Origin: Cladopsammia gracilis
Lineage: Eukaryota; Cnidaria; Anthozoa; Scleractinia; Dendrophylliidae
DNA: 64,000 nucleotides
Reading direction: 5' to 3'
Assembly (NCBI GenBank): GCA_022457155.1
Contig: JAJGOT010000047.1
Span: 310,001 to 374,000, forward strand
Position numbers and translations under genes: made by a program. The notes under the pieces were generated by a model. The model ran no database searches and was not told the origin of the DNA. It saw only the letters and a program-made list of their open reading frames with translations. The first letter of the stretch is position 1. Every line of letters begins with the position of its first letter. Positions 46,376 through 57,290 of the stretch are shown piece after piece.

Positions 46376-47440
46376 TTACATGTAAACAATAAGAGCTAAA
46401 TTAAGAGATCCAAAAATTAAGGACTCCTTCTGGAGTGGAGCAGTAGCACTACCCTTTATAGTTATAGTAACATTCGTGGTAGTACTAATGTTAGTACCAA
46501 CAGAAGACGTGGGTTTCACTGTAGTGCACGGTGAACCATCAAAACAACCCTCTACCTTGCACCTATCAGCTTCACACTTGTTGAAGCACTCTCCACTAGA
46601 GCAGATTTGATGACATTCTTTCACATTGGCGGAGCAAGTCATGTTGCAACTTCCAGTGTTACAAACTTGTTTGCAGACTTCTCCATCACATCGCATACTT
46701 ACATTTTTATCGTTTGCTTCTTGGGTACACCTCTTCACTCCGAACGGACAAGTCATGTTGCACTCGCCGACGAAACAAGACTGGCTGCAATTCGTGGCAT
46801 TGCAGACCATGGATTCACAGGTGCTAGCAGAGCAAACCTGTTTACAGCTTCCTGTCGTTACACTCGACGACTGGCAGGTCATGTTACATCGCCCCATGTA
46901 ACAACCTTGGTCACACACAGCTCTGTCGCATTCCATAGATGCACTAGCAGCGCCAATCGTTGAAATCTGTTTACAGCTGTTACCTCCGACGGGGCATGTC
47001 ATTTGGCACTCCAGCCAGCTGCAACTCTGATCGCAAGCGTCCGCCTCACAAGTCATCTCTCTCGCTTGAATCTGCGTGCAGTTGCTCACGGTTTCAGGAC
47101 ACGTCATGCTGTTGCAATTTCCAAGGCGCCCGCAAAATTGATCGCACTCCTTGGCATCACAGACCATTGATCCGCAAATGCTCGGCGACGGGCACATCTG
47201 TTGACACTCGCCTGAGGTACGACAAATAAGGGAGTCGCATCTACTCTCATGACAGATCTGTGAACAAGAGTCATATTGCTTTGTCAGGTTACATAGCAAA
47301 GTGCAAGGTTCAAAATCGCATCCGAACTGCTTGCAGTGGTCAGCGGGAGATAGGAAATCGCAGTCGGTTTTGTTGTACAGCGTCGAGAAGACCAAGGTTT
47401 TAGTAACGGACAATAGAAAGATTATCAATAGCAACGCCAT
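46376..47440 (-). CDS. Cys-rich repeat secreted protein, paralog 2 (354 aa, likely GPI-anchored)
   Basis: MALLLIIFLLSVTKTLVFST is the signal peptide. The repeats follow the same C-x4-C-x3-C-x4-C-x3-C plan (CEADACDQSCSWLECQMTC, CNATNCSQSCFVGECNMTC). The Ser/Thr stalk is almost identical to gene 1, and the tail KESLIFGSLNLALIVYM is GPI-signal-like. TTTCTTTTGTAG precedes the ATG by 19 bases, so a 5' UTR intron is likely. AATAAA lies at 46360-46355, 16 bases past the stop. A candidate first exon lies near 49.9 kb. By residue matches it is closest to paralog 3. Confidence 0.85.
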   Translation of the reverse strand: MALLLIIFLLSVTKTLVFSTLYNKTDCDFLSPADHCKQFGCDFEPCTLLCNLTKQYDSCSQICHESRCDSLICRTSGECQQMCPSPSICGSMVCDAKECDQFCGRLGNCNSMTCPETVSNCTQIQAREMTCEADACDQSCSWLECQMTCPVGGNSCKQISTIGAASASMECDRAVCDQGCYMGRCNMTCQSSSVTTGSCKQVCSASTCESMVCNATNCSQSCFVGECNMTCPFGVKRCTQEANDKNVSMRCDGEVCKQVCNTGSCNMTCSANVKECHQICSSGECFNKCEADRCKVEGCFDGSPCTTVKPTSSVGTNISTTTNVTITIKGSATAPLQKESLIFGSLNLALIVYM

Positions 47441-48500
47441 ATCGGTCAGTCAGATCTACAAAAGAAAGAAAGGAAAAGGTGACAATTGTCTTCAGAGTCA
47501 TTATCAGTTATTGGCTATAGCGATCGACAAATCGGTCTTTAATTTGCCCGATGTTTTTTTTTCGTTAGTCAGGTTTAATAGTTTACTCGAACTTTCGCTT
47601 CTGTGCAGCCAATACAGCCGTACCAGACCAAGTGAACGTTACGACAGAGTCATGAGGTAAGGTTTGAAAGTGTTTGAAAAATTTGGGATTAAACTGATCA
47701 GTTAGCGAGCTTTTCTAACTGGTCTTCGTATCAATCACTATGGTCTTATGTACCTCGTCTCTTTTTTAGTATACCACTTTGGCGGGGTTCGCCGTTGACA
47801 AGACGAATCTCTTTGAAAACGGCTCACCCGGCACCCGAGCTTCCGATTAGCGATAAAAAGTTAGGAAAAGACAACAGGTACAGGCGAGGTTAGAACACCT
47901 TAATTCAGCTTATTTACAGCTTTTAGAAGGACAAGTAGAAATTTTTTTCCATCGACAGAGTTTTCTTACGATCATATCCGTTCTTGATGTCTGAGAAGAA
48001 TATTTTAAAATTTATTTTCTTACATGTTCGTGGAATAAGGGACTGTAAAAAAATAATTTTCTCTTTAATTTCTCAATGATTAAAAAGCTTCTTTCTATTT
48101 TTTTGCAAGAAACGTTTTCAGATCTTGGTGATGAATCATTCTGGTGCAGCAGAGGAGTCTGATGTATAATCGGATTGATCAATCCGTTTAACATTTCAAA
48201 ATCGTTTATTTCCATTGTGATATGATGTCTCTGGTAGATATATTTAGAACGGTCACTCTTAAACATTTATTGCACCTAACAATCATATTAATCAACTGCT
48301 ATTCGTCGAGAATCTAAACAACTGGCCATAAGGAATGTTTTTGTTTTTGTTTTTTTTTTTCATTTTTTTTTTGCTTCAATTTTTTTATAAAATCATACTC
48401 GACAGTCAGCAAGTCAACCCTACTTTCACTTCTCATTACTCCTTATACAGCCATCGTATCCTGTTTACTGAAGGTAAAGCTGACGAAGGGGAAATTTGCC
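47441..48500. other. Probable 5' UTR intron of gene 2
   Basis: AT-rich, with long T runs near 48345-48390 and no recognisable protein. A 119-codon plus-strand frame crossing the gene 2 start (47301-47660) is an antisense shadow. Confidence 0.4.
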
Positions 48501-48505
48501 ACGGC

Positions 48506-49216
48506 GAGAGTACAAAAACTCACGCTATCCAACATGTCCTCGAGAGCTATTTGACACCGAATTAACGATTATAGTTAATTCCGAACACTGTTTCCCAGGA
48601 CATTTCAGAAAAGAAGAAATAAAAAAAAAAAAACATGTTGTTTGGACTGCGGGATTCCAACCCGGAACTACCGATACTGGGAACGTCTTCTTACCACTAG
48701 ACTACCGAACAACAAGGCGATGGGAAATTATATCTGCAAGATATTTATTTCAGTCTTGCATAGAATATGATTGATCTACAGTGATTAGGCCTAAGCGCTG
48801 ATTTCAAATGCTTAGCTTTTTGTTGAGGTTTGGTGATCAATAAGCTTTTCCATTTACTTTCTAAAATTATTTTCAAGCGAGTGATTTTATAGGCTTACCA
48901 CAGGGTGTAGAATAAGCGCATGAATTTTATAATGTTAAAAAATTAAGGTTTGCTCAACCAGCAGCGTGGTGGTCCAGTGGTTAGACGAGAGGATAAGTCA
49001 GCGAAGGGTCGTAGGGTCGTAGGTTCGAGTCCTGTCCGAACACTAAGGATTGTCTTTTTCAACAAAAATGCTGATTTCCCAGAATTCCTTTTAGACTGTC
49101 AGTGTTCGGAATTAACTATAATCGTTAATTCGGTGTCAAATAACAATTATTGATATGAGATAATCTCGTCTCGAGGACATGTTGTCACCTTCCCCTGAGC
49201 AGTTTTGTACTCTCCC
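48506..49216. mobile_element. Inverted-repeat element with two divergent tRNA-like modules
   Basis: The left arm GCTATTTGACACCGAATTAA and GATTATAGTTAATTCCGAAC is mirrored on the right (49101-49145). An outer pair AACATGTCCTCGAGA / TCTCGAGGACATGTT and GAGAGTACAAAA / TTTTGTACTCTC extends it. Inside, a minus-strand tRNA-like module (48640-48712, TTCGGTAGTCTAGTGG ... CCGGGTTGGAATCCCG) and a plus-strand one (48961-49042, GTGGTGGTCCAGTGGTTAG ... GTAGGTTCGAGTCCTG) point away from each other. The two modules are not copies of each other. Confidence 0.75.
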
Positions 49217-49740
49217 CAGTTTTAACGCGCCATGACATTCAAGATGGCAGCTCGATCAACGAACGGCGAACTCAACAATCGAACTGGACAAACACACGGG
49301 AAAATAGTGGACTGTGAACAGACTAAGACAAAGAGTTTATAAGGGAAAAAGTTGTCCTGCCGGGATTACCCTACCTGCCGAGTCATCTCACCGCAATCGT
49401 CATGTAAACATTGGTCAAACGGCTCCTCAATTCACTGCAGGGCCCAAACATAGATCGAAGTAAATATTAATTTGCCGCTCTGGTGTTGGTAGATTATAAA
49501 ACTTGTATGTGTTTTTAGGCGAGTAAAAATTACCATGATTATAATGTACGCATTTGATTCAATTAAAGGACAGAAATTCGACGTTTATTCCCGTGTGATA
49601 TTCGCACACACATTTGCAAGTACGACACGGTTGAATTACGATTTACTTAATGGTGTGAATTAATAAGGACATTTGACATACAACGCAATTATAACGCCGG
49701 ATCGATAAAAGCATGAAAGCGCAAAATTGTTGACGTCTGT
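49217..49740. other. No gene recognised
   Basis: Unique-looking sequence between the composite element and the duplicated flank; no paired repeats and no exon-like frame. Confidence 0.4.
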
Positions 49741-49744
49741 AGCT

Positions 49745-50100
49745 TGAAATTGAGTTCCACAAAATTTAAAAGTCGACACGATAACTAATTGTAGCACTTG
49801 ACATGTTTGAAGCTCGGGAAATCGGTCTAAAAGTGTTTTACGAATTTAAAGTCGAAGAAGCAACTCATAACTCTCATAGATTACATAAACCTTACCTTTG
49901 TCGATAAATTTATTTTACTCTGTGTGCTTTCGTGCAGGGATCACTGTTTTTGAACGGGCAATAATAGAGTTTTGCTTTGCTTTAGGGCAGCTATGGCACT
50001 TTTGTTAGCACTGTGTCACAGACTAAACTTGATTTCCATATAATTAACGATTCACCATAGGAAACCCACGTGCTTTTTAATTAAACCATAGGGCCCGTCA
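49745..50100. repeat. Segmental duplication flank, unit of gene 2
   Basis: Matches 56820-57150 upstream of gene 3: TGAGTTCCACAAAATT, GAAGCTCGGGAA, GTCGAAGAAGCAACTCATAA, GCAGCTATGGC-CTTTTGTTAG, GATTCACCATAGGAAACCCA and CGTGCTTTTTAA. Similarity is about 85% by eye. It probably contains the first exon and promoter of each gene. Confidence 0.75.
49896..49985 (-). promoter_or_regulatory. Candidate 5' non-coding exon of Cys-rich gene 2
   Basis: On the minus strand CGACAAAG precedes GTAAGGTTTATG, a consensus donor; the matching donor upstream of gene 3 is at 56953. Both lie in the duplicated flank and both genes have an acceptor just before the ATG. The 5' limit is a guess. Confidence 0.4.
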
Positions 50101-51040
50101 CGCAACCTAACTTTCTAGATGTTGTGTTTTTCAACTCTAACTCACGTTTAAATCGCCTTTTGTGGCCATTTCAACTCGTTTGGGCTTTTTATCGATACAG
50201 CATTTAACTTGATGCTAAAAAGTGCCTTTTTTGAGCAAACATGGCGGCTATGTCATGGCGATATTTATGTTCTTGTCTCAGACGTAAATTCTTGTAGAAA
50301 GAATAAACGATAATCAGTTTTAGCAAATTTTTCAAAACACATTGAACGAACTTGAAAAATTGGCCAATTTTTTTAAGTTCCCGTCCATCTTGACCATCTG
50401 TAGTCAGAGGCTCTTGTTTATAGTTTCATTATACTCGTAAACAAAACTGGAGCATTTTTGTTTGCGTTTCCACTGATATAAAATGCTAGTTCTGACGAAT
50501 GAGCTTGCGAAGTAGACAGAAATAAATATTTTGATGGCACGAGATACGACAGGGCCTGGGTTCTAGGCCAGGGGCACCACGGGTAGCCATACCGGGGTAT
50601 AAAAGGTAGCGTATATCACGTGTTGTTCATCTAGGCTTCAGAACCAACCTTCGTTTGGTCTCCATAATTTTTTCTTTTTGGTTTTGTTTTTTCTTAGGAG
50701 CGGCCGTTTTCGCTTACCTTGTTCAAGTCCAGTAAGAAAGACTTCTGACCATTTCGGCTTGAGCGTTGGTTCGTATCCAGATTTCCTGCGCAGTTTTTTC
50801 CCCTCGGGGTTTTTTTGGGCAGGTTTTTTCTGGCCTCCGTCTGACCGCATTTTTATTTTTCAGTTGTAAGCGGTAGCTCAGCTCTGCTAGTTTGCAGTTT
50901 TTTTTTTACCCGTATCTGTATGTACGTTTGTTATAGTTTTGCACCTGTTCCTTAACTTATCAGGTTTCCGTAGGCCCCGACCCAGGCCGGATTATTTAGT
51001 CTTCAATGTACACTTAGGTCAGCTGACCCGGAATAGTTCT
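50101..51040. other. No gene recognised
   Basis: Contains short frames such as 50638-50850 (minus) with a basic, low-complexity composition and no domain. No repeat pairs were noted here. Confidence 0.4.
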
Positions 51041-51158
51041 TAAGTTGGCGACAAAAGTCAAGATTGACATAAAATGACTATAACAGAAATAAAATACACA
51101 CTGCGGTTATAAACATGACAAAACAACGCATGTTGTAAAAAACTTTGATTAATAACTT

Positions 51159-51293
51159 GACGTTTCGTATGCTTCAACATTCATCTTCAGAAGTGACGGT
51201 TAGATAAAATACAATAAACTTAAATGCTATGGAGAAAGACTGGAACCAAATTAAAAGAAATGACAATAGTTATGTTGAAGCATACGAAACGTC
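51159..51293. repeat. Paired Penelope-like terminal motifs with hammerhead-like core
   Basis: The minus strand of 51190-51159 reads CTGAAGATGAATGTTGAAGC then ATACGAAACGTC. The plus strand at 51271-51293 repeats ATGTTGAAGCATACGAAACG then TC. CUGAAGA ... GAAAC-GUC fits a hammerhead with a minimal stem III, as in Penelope-like element termini. The two are in opposite orientation. Confidence 0.4.
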
Positions 51294-51540
51294 TAAGGCA
51301 GTGGGGCATAAAAATTGGGTATCTGTGATTCGCTAGGATTCTGTGATTCGCTAAGAAAACAATAGATTTATCCCGCTGGGATAGGGATTAGGGATAGGGC
51401 ATTGTTCAAGTGATATATCAATTGTATCGTTCACCAATCACAGACATCGTTTGGACAGCTACGATCGGCCCCGCTCTAAAAAAATATTTCTAGCCACGAT
51501 TTGTTATTTTCCATCTCTTGTTAAGACTGTAATGTTATGT

Positions 51541-51711
51541 CAGGGGCGGATCTGGGGGGGGGGGGAGTGCAGGGGTGCGCACCCCCCCCCCCTTGAGATG
51601 ACCCGCATCTTTCTATGATAACTGGTATTTTGCAAAGAAAAGAAAAAAATGTGGTTATGTCATTCCTTAGAGGTGCACCCCCTGCTAAGAAAAATCCTGG
51701 ATCCGCCCCTG
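51541..51711. mobile_element. Small MITE with CAGGGGCGGATC ends (hAT-like)
   Basis: Left CAGGGGCGGATC and right GATCCGCCCCTG are perfect inverted ends of a type widespread in animal hAT MITEs. TATGT abuts both ends. The interior includes a G-run and a C-run (51554-51592) forming a GC-rich hairpin. Confidence 0.75.
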
Positions 51712-52250
51712 TATGTGAGTTTGTATCTTGTCCTAAAATGGCCCTTTTGGGAATTAATTTTTACCTTTTTTTAAATAATGGAAATTGATTTTTAACTTTT
51801 TAAAACAATAGAAATTAATTTTTAAGATTTCTGTTAACCGTATAACGGCAAGAAATTAACCGTTAGCCTTAAAAAGGCCAAAGTTTTAACTGTTAACCGT
51901 CAAAGCCACCACCCTATTGAGACCCTCTTTTTACGTTCCTAAGCAACTTAAGTACTTATATTGATACTTTGAATCGTTCTACTGAATTGAAAACCCCATT
52001 TTTAAGCCCAAATCTCATTTATTTTGTGTTCTATGTAAAATAACTGAAAAAAATTGGAATACGCAAATAGAACGAAAAAGTTACAAGTCTCCAAAATATT
52101 TCCAAATCTTGCCAAATCACAATTATTATAACCGGTTAATGATCCAGAAAGCATTTTTCTTGCATCGTACATTATCACTGAGTGAATTTACATAAAACCG
52201 TGTAAAGAATGCAAACAAACCACGGCAGACCGCAAACGCACAAACGGCAT
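51712..52250. other. 3' flank of gene 3, no gene
   Basis: AT-rich with repeated GTTAACCG/ACCGTTA motifs at 51835-51900. From 52256 to 52332 the sequence matches 45805-45885 (GATGT-TTCC-TGTC-CGG, GTTTAGTATTTTGATCAATT). This shows that the duplicated unit of genes 2 and 3 also included the 3' flank. Confidence 0.5.
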
Positions 52251-52456
52251 CAGCATCATTTTTCCATCACGAGATGTCTTCCGTGTCTCGGCTATTTTTT
52301 AAAAACATGTTTAGTATTTTGATCAATTTCCTTTTTACACAAGGAAAAATAAGTGGAATTGCAATGCTGTTTATGCAAGGAGAAATTTACCACTCCCAAA
52401 ATATTACGTTGTTCCCGGATTCGAATATAATAACACTAACATTTCTCTGTCATGAT

Positions 52457-53530
52457 TTAAAATACATAAAAACTACGAAAAGCAAGATTAAGAACTCCAA
52501 AAATTGAGGACCAGACCTGGAGTGGAGCAGTAGCACTACCTTTTATACTTTTAGTAACATTCGTGGCAGGACTAATGTTAATACTAACAGAAGACGTGGA
52601 CTTCACTGTAGTGCACGGTGAATCATCAAAACAACCCTCTACCTTGCACTTTTCAGCATCACACTTGTGGAAGCACTTTCCACTAGAGCAGATTTGATGA
52701 CATTCTTTCACATTGGCGGAGCAAGTCATGTTGCAACTTCCAGTGCTACAAACTTGCTTGCAGACTTCTCCATCACATCGCATCATACTTACGGTTTTAT
52801 CGTATGCTTCTTGGGTACAGCTCTTCACTCCGATAGGACAACTCATGTTACAATCGCCGACGAAACAAGACTGTCTGCAATTCGTGGCATTGCAGACCAT
52901 GGATTCACAGGTGCTAGCAGAGCAAAACTGTTTACAGCTTCCTGTCGTTACACTCGACGACTGGCAGGTCATGTTACATCGCCCCATGTAACAACTTTGG
53001 TCACACACAGCTCTGTCGCATTCCATAGATGCACTGGCAGCGCCAATCGTTGAACCCTGTTTACAGCTATTACCTCCAACGGGACAAGTCATTTGGCACT
53101 CTCGCGTATTGCAAGTCTGATCACAAGCATCCGCCTCACAAGTCATCTCTCTCGCTTGAATCTGTGTGCAGTTTTGCACGGTTTCAGTACACGACATGCT
53201 GTTGCAATTTCCAGAGCCGCCACAAAATTGATCGCATTCCTTAGCATCACAGGTCATTGATCCGCAAATGCTCGCCGATGGGCACATCTGTCGACATTCG
53301 CTTGTGGAACGACAAATAAGGGAGTCGCATCTATTCTCATGACAAGACTGTGAACAAGCATCATATTGCTTTGTCAGGCCACATAACATAGTGCAAGGAT
53401 TAAAATCACACCCAAACTGCTTGCAGTGGTCAGCGGGAGACGTGAAAATGCAGTCGGTTTTGCTGTACAGTGTCGAGTGAACTAAGGTCCCAGTAACGAA
53501 CAATAGAAAGATCATCAACAGCAACGCCAT
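52457..53530 (-). CDS. Cys-rich repeat secreted protein, paralog 3 (357 aa)
   Basis: MALLLMIFLLFVTGTLVHST is the signal peptide. The repeats match paralog 2 closely (CEADACDQTCNTRECQMTC, CNATNCRQSCFVGDCNMSC), and the Ser/Thr stalk is diverged (STSSVSINISPATNVTKSIK). The last residues read SSIFGVLNLAFRSFYVF, so an arginine interrupts the hydrophobic tail and the end differs from the other copies; GPI attachment may be weakened or lost. GTAG acceptor sequence lies 20 bases before the ATG. Duplicated flanks link it to gene 2. Confidence 0.85.
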   Translation of the reverse strand: MALLLMIFLLFVTGTLVHSTLYSKTDCIFTSPADHCKQFGCDFNPCTMLCGLTKQYDACSQSCHENRCDSLICRSTSECRQMCPSASICGSMTCDAKECDQFCGGSGNCNSMSCTETVQNCTQIQAREMTCEADACDQTCNTRECQMTCPVGGNSCKQGSTIGAASASMECDRAVCDQSCYMGRCNMTCQSSSVTTGSCKQFCSASTCESMVCNATNCRQSCFVGDCNMSCPIGVKSCTQEAYDKTVSMMRCDGEVCKQVCSTGSCNMTCSANVKECHQICSSGKCFHKCDAEKCKVEGCFDDSPCTTVKSTSSVSINISPATNVTKSIKGSATAPLQVWSSIFGVLNLAFRSFYVF

Positions 53531-53783
53531 CTCGGTCAGTCAGAACTACTAAGAAGTCAAAAGAGAACAACAATGTTACGGTAGCGTCATGAGGTGATGT
53601 TTGAAAACGTTATTTTCAAATTTAACCGATACTTCGAGCTTTTGTAATTGGTCGTCGTATGGACATTCCTTCTTTTTCTCTTTCTCATTATACAATATAC
53701 TGAATTCTACGCGCATTTTGATTGGTCATTACCTATGATCTATTAGAGAACAGACGCACAGCTGACGTCATGGTTGTGCCTAG

Positions 53784-54108
53784 ATCATACCGTCCCGCAG
53801 AAGGACGTCGGACACCTTATTGAGACTTATATAACGTAATGTCGACACTTAGAATTTTATTTTTAATAATTTTTTTAGTGTAAAAAAGAAAATCTAAACT
53901 CCCCACTCAGGATTGAACCTGTGACCTCAGCTAGGCTTATGCTTACATAGCCTACCGTACCATTGTACCACCTAGCTTCTCGGGTTGCTTAGTTCTAAAT
54001 TTAACTATATAAACTGCTACCCCCAACCTCAACTGAAAGCTCAGTTACTCCGTTTTATAAGTCTCAATAAGGTGTCCGACGTCCTTCTGCGCGTGGACGG
54101 TATGATTT
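53784..54108. mobile_element. MITE family D with tRNA-like core, copy 1
   Basis: The ends GAAGGACGTCGGACACCTTA and TAAGGTGTCCGACGTCCTTC are perfect inverses and similarity continues outward (ATCATACCGTCC / GGACGGTATGAT). On the minus strand the core has TAGGTGGTACAATGGTACGG (A box) and CACAGGTTCAATCCTGAG (B box). A second copy lies at 55406-55740. Confidence 0.85.
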
Positions 54109-55400
54109 GGGCTTGACCTGGCGTCATGGAGAATTTGTTTTCTCTGTTTTTGTCCAACATGGACTCGGCAGATTATCATGAAAAGGGAAAAATAGATAAT
54201 AAGTTTTGGTTACATTTGTAACATTTGCCCGAAAAAGACATTGCAGGCAAACAATGCCATTATTTATCTTAAGACATGGCTGACAAGATCAGTTAAGCTT
54301 AATTAACAGAGTTATTTCATTGTGTTGGGATCTTGGGTCAATTCAATAAAACTTTTACAAGCGTAATTTACAAGTGTAGCTATTGTTTTCAACCTCTGAA
54401 ACAATGGCTACACTTACACTTGTTAAAGTTTTATTGAGTTGACCCCTGGATGTACGCTTCTGAACAATGATAAGAATGTATCGTCGAATTTTCTTTCCTT
54501 CAATTCCACCATCCTCTATTAGCTACCATCAAGAAATTGGCCAAGTCTTTCTCAATTGATGAAAATTTCTAAATTTTTCTTAGTTGAATAAAATTTGGTA
54601 TTTTATTAATCATGACATGTAGTTTTGTATATTTTCTTGTCAAAGGAACTTCAAATGTGGAAATTTGCCTTTTTTAGGGCCAAGATGATGTTTGTCAGTC
54701 TGGCACCACATTGGGTGCTTTTTACCCTGGGTGCCCCCCCCCCCCCCCCCCCAGAGGTTTTTCTTGCGCGGTTTTCGGTGTCGGTTATGTCTCTTTCGTG
54801 ACCCGCGCAAGTCACGAAGCTCGCCGCGAGAGAATACCTCTGGTACCCAGGGTAGGTGGTTTTTGATTGTTTGTCATTTTTATTTGCTTCACTTCACTTC
54901 AATATTTTCCGTTTACATCTTTACTTCAGAGACGTTTGGGTGTCCCAGGTAGATTTCAATTTTAAACAGTCATCTGTGCATTTGCGGGGAAAAAGAAGGG
55001 GGTCCAAATGGCGGGGGTCCCTGAGATGGGGTCCAGATGGAGTCTAAATGGGGTCCAGATTAAGGGTCCAAGAGGGGGTCCAGAAGGGCAACGGATCCAC
55101 ACTTTGTTCCGATCCCGTAGAATCATTCGCTATAAAAAAATATTATAAAAACAATAACCTTCTCTGAGGTTAGAAGTCACACAAAACCATTATTTAGGAA
55201 ACTAACCATTTCATCTCTAGAAGATAAAAACATTGAAACAACAGCTACATGAATATTTACTTATAACTTTTTTTTAACAACATACAACCAAAGTAATTTA
55301 ATAAGTTTTTCCAACTTAACAATGAATTACATGATTATAATAGCAGAGGATCAATTAAAATCCTCATGAAACATGCGCGAGCTAATCACACAACTGGTTG
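54109..55400. other. Non-coding; small inverted repeats
   Basis: ACTTTTACAAGCG ... GTGTAGC and GGCTACAC ... TTGTTAAAGTTTTATTGAG at 54350-54437 form a weak hairpin. A 19-base C run (54734-54752) sits inside an ACCCTGGGT/ACCCAGGGT inverted pair (54723-54855). GGGGTCC units repeat loosely at 55010-55090. No gene recognised. Confidence 0.5.
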
Positions 55401-55405
55401 TGCGT

Positions 55406-55740
55406 AAAGAATACCGTTTAGAGAGACGTCGGACACCTTATTAAGACTTATATAACGTAATGTCGACACTAAAGAATTTTATTTTCAATAAATTTTTAAG
55501 TGTAAAAAAGAAAATCTAAAATCCCCCACTCAGGATTAAACCTGTGATCTCAGCTAGGCTTATTCTTAGATAGCCTACCGTACCACTGTACCAATGTACC
55601 ACCTAGCTTCTTGGGTTGTTCAGGCCTAAATTTAACTATATAAACTGCTACCCATAACATTAACTGAAAGCTAACCAGTTACTCCGTTATATAAGTTTCA
55701 ATAAGGTGTCCGACGTCCTTCTGAACGGTATTCTTTAGGC
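55406..55740. mobile_element. MITE family D with tRNA-like core, copy 2
   Basis: Ends GACGTCGGACACCTTATT and AATAAGGTGTCCGACGTC, plus the outer AAAGAATACCGTT/AACGGTATTCTTT pair. The core (minus strand) keeps TAGGTGGTACATTGGTAC and CACAGGTTTAATCCTGAG. It differs from copy 1 by about 10% and small indels. Confidence 0.85.
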
Positions 55741-55842
55741 TTAACCCACACAACTGGGATAAGTCCGGAATTTTAAATAACCTTCCTACGAAAGTTGTGC
55801 AATGTACAAACTAAAACGTCAGTGCATTTCAAAAAGAAATTA

Positions 55843-56295
55843 AGTAATGATCCGAATAAGAAGGAAAGTGCTAACGGCAATGCACGATGGAATGTCAACT
55901 TTTTTCATTGTTACAACTAGTGATCTCATTGGCCTAGACTCAAAGACCGCTAAAAAGTTAAGGTTCAAGGTGCATTTTGTCTGATTTTTTAAAGGTTTCA
56001 AGTAATTTGAGACCCAATCGCACAACATGCAATTTTTAAAAGAAATTGTATTTGAGGAAGTTCATCAAAGAAGTAAAATTATTAGCTTTTGTCTTCCGCT
56101 ATTCTGATTGGTTAAGCACGAACATTTCCTAAAATTTATGTGACGCAAATAGATTTTCTTTATTTTTATACTGAAATATAATTAAAAACCATCAGCCCCT
56201 CCTCTATTCTCGAACTCACAGAAATTCTATGTGAGAAAAAGCCAATGCCGCAGAACAATGAAGTTTACTATAGTTCTTATGTGGAGCATTACTTA
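55843..56295. repeat. Segmental duplication, paired with 58755-59225
   Basis: Both stretches share TTAAGTAATGATCCG, GCACGATGGAATGT, CTAGTGATCTCATTGGCCTA, AAAAGTTAAGGTTCAAGGTG and TACTATAGTTCTTATGTGGA. Identity is roughly 90%. No coding frame is conserved. They lie upstream of gene 3 and downstream of gene 4, so they are parts of the unit repeated in the array. Confidence 0.8.
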
Positions 56296-56819
56296 ATCCG
56301 TATTATACCTACAAGAGACATAGAGAAATAACCAGATGAACAAAATATATTTCTGAAGAAAAATACGTTACATTGATCAATAGCATGTAGAAACAAGATT
56401 CATCAGCCATTAGCCAATGTTAATAGAACTATTTATGTAAGAGAGCAGAATATTTAGGACATTAACAACGGATCGAAAAAAAAGCCGCGTGAAAGCACTA
56501 AACTCGCGTTGACATCCACAGCACTGTCATGATTAGTTCACGGAGATCGGATTGACTTTTGACCACTTGCCAAAATTGTACTTTTTATATTCATATGAGC
56601 GACATATCTGAGATGAGGGAAGTATCACTGAGTCTCATTGTGCCTCAGTGAAATACGACGCGCTGACGAGGCGAAACAGCTCTGGCGACGGCTCTACGCG
56701 TCTGCTTTCCACAGTGTCTAGTTTTGAGTGTTAACAATGTAAGACGGTCTAGTAAACTGCGGCCTGTGTTGAAGAGAATTGCTGTTTATCGTATTTATTT
56801 GCCTCAGTACAATATACTG
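56296..56819. other. No gene recognised
   Basis: Unique-looking intergenic or intronic DNA upstream of gene 3; no repeats or exons noted. Confidence 0.4.
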
Positions 56820-57150
56820 TTTCATTGAAACTGAGTTCCACAAAATTAAAAATTTGTCACGATAATTAATTGTGGCTTTTCAGAAGCTCGGGAAGTTGGT
56901 CTAAAATTGTTTTAAAGTTGAAGAAGCAACTCATAAATGACATAAATCTTACCTTCGTCGATGATTTCTTTTACTCTTTGCTCTCGTGCACTGAATACTT
57001 TCAGTTCTGGACAAGAGGAATAGAGATTTAAGTTTTTGCTTTCGGGAAGCTATGGCGCTTTTGTTAGTGTTGTGTCACAGACTGCACTTGATTTCCATAT
57101 ACCGGTAATTAACGATTCACCATAGGAAACCCACGTGCTTTTTAAATATG
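56820..57150. repeat. Segmental duplication flank, unit of gene 3
   Basis: Counterpart of 49745-50100. Includes a donor at 56953 (minus strand GACGAAG before GTAAGATTTATG) that would end a non-coding first exon of gene 3. Confidence 0.7.
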
Positions 57151-57214
57151 ACTCTGTCAGCAGAATAAACTTTGACTTGCTGGATGTTATGTTTTGCAAT
57201 CCTAGCTCACAAAA

Positions 57215-57290
57215 AGCAGGCATTAAACCTGCGACACTCCTATTTATGTGGATGCTCGGCTCTAACTATTGAGCTATCGTGGAATGAATC
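57215..57290 (-). repeat. tRNA-like module
   Basis: The minus strand reads CACGATAGCTCAATAGTTAG (A box) and, about 40 bases on, GCAGGTTTAATGCCTGC (B-box/T-arm, perfectly stem-paired). Degenerate SINE head. Confidence 0.55.
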
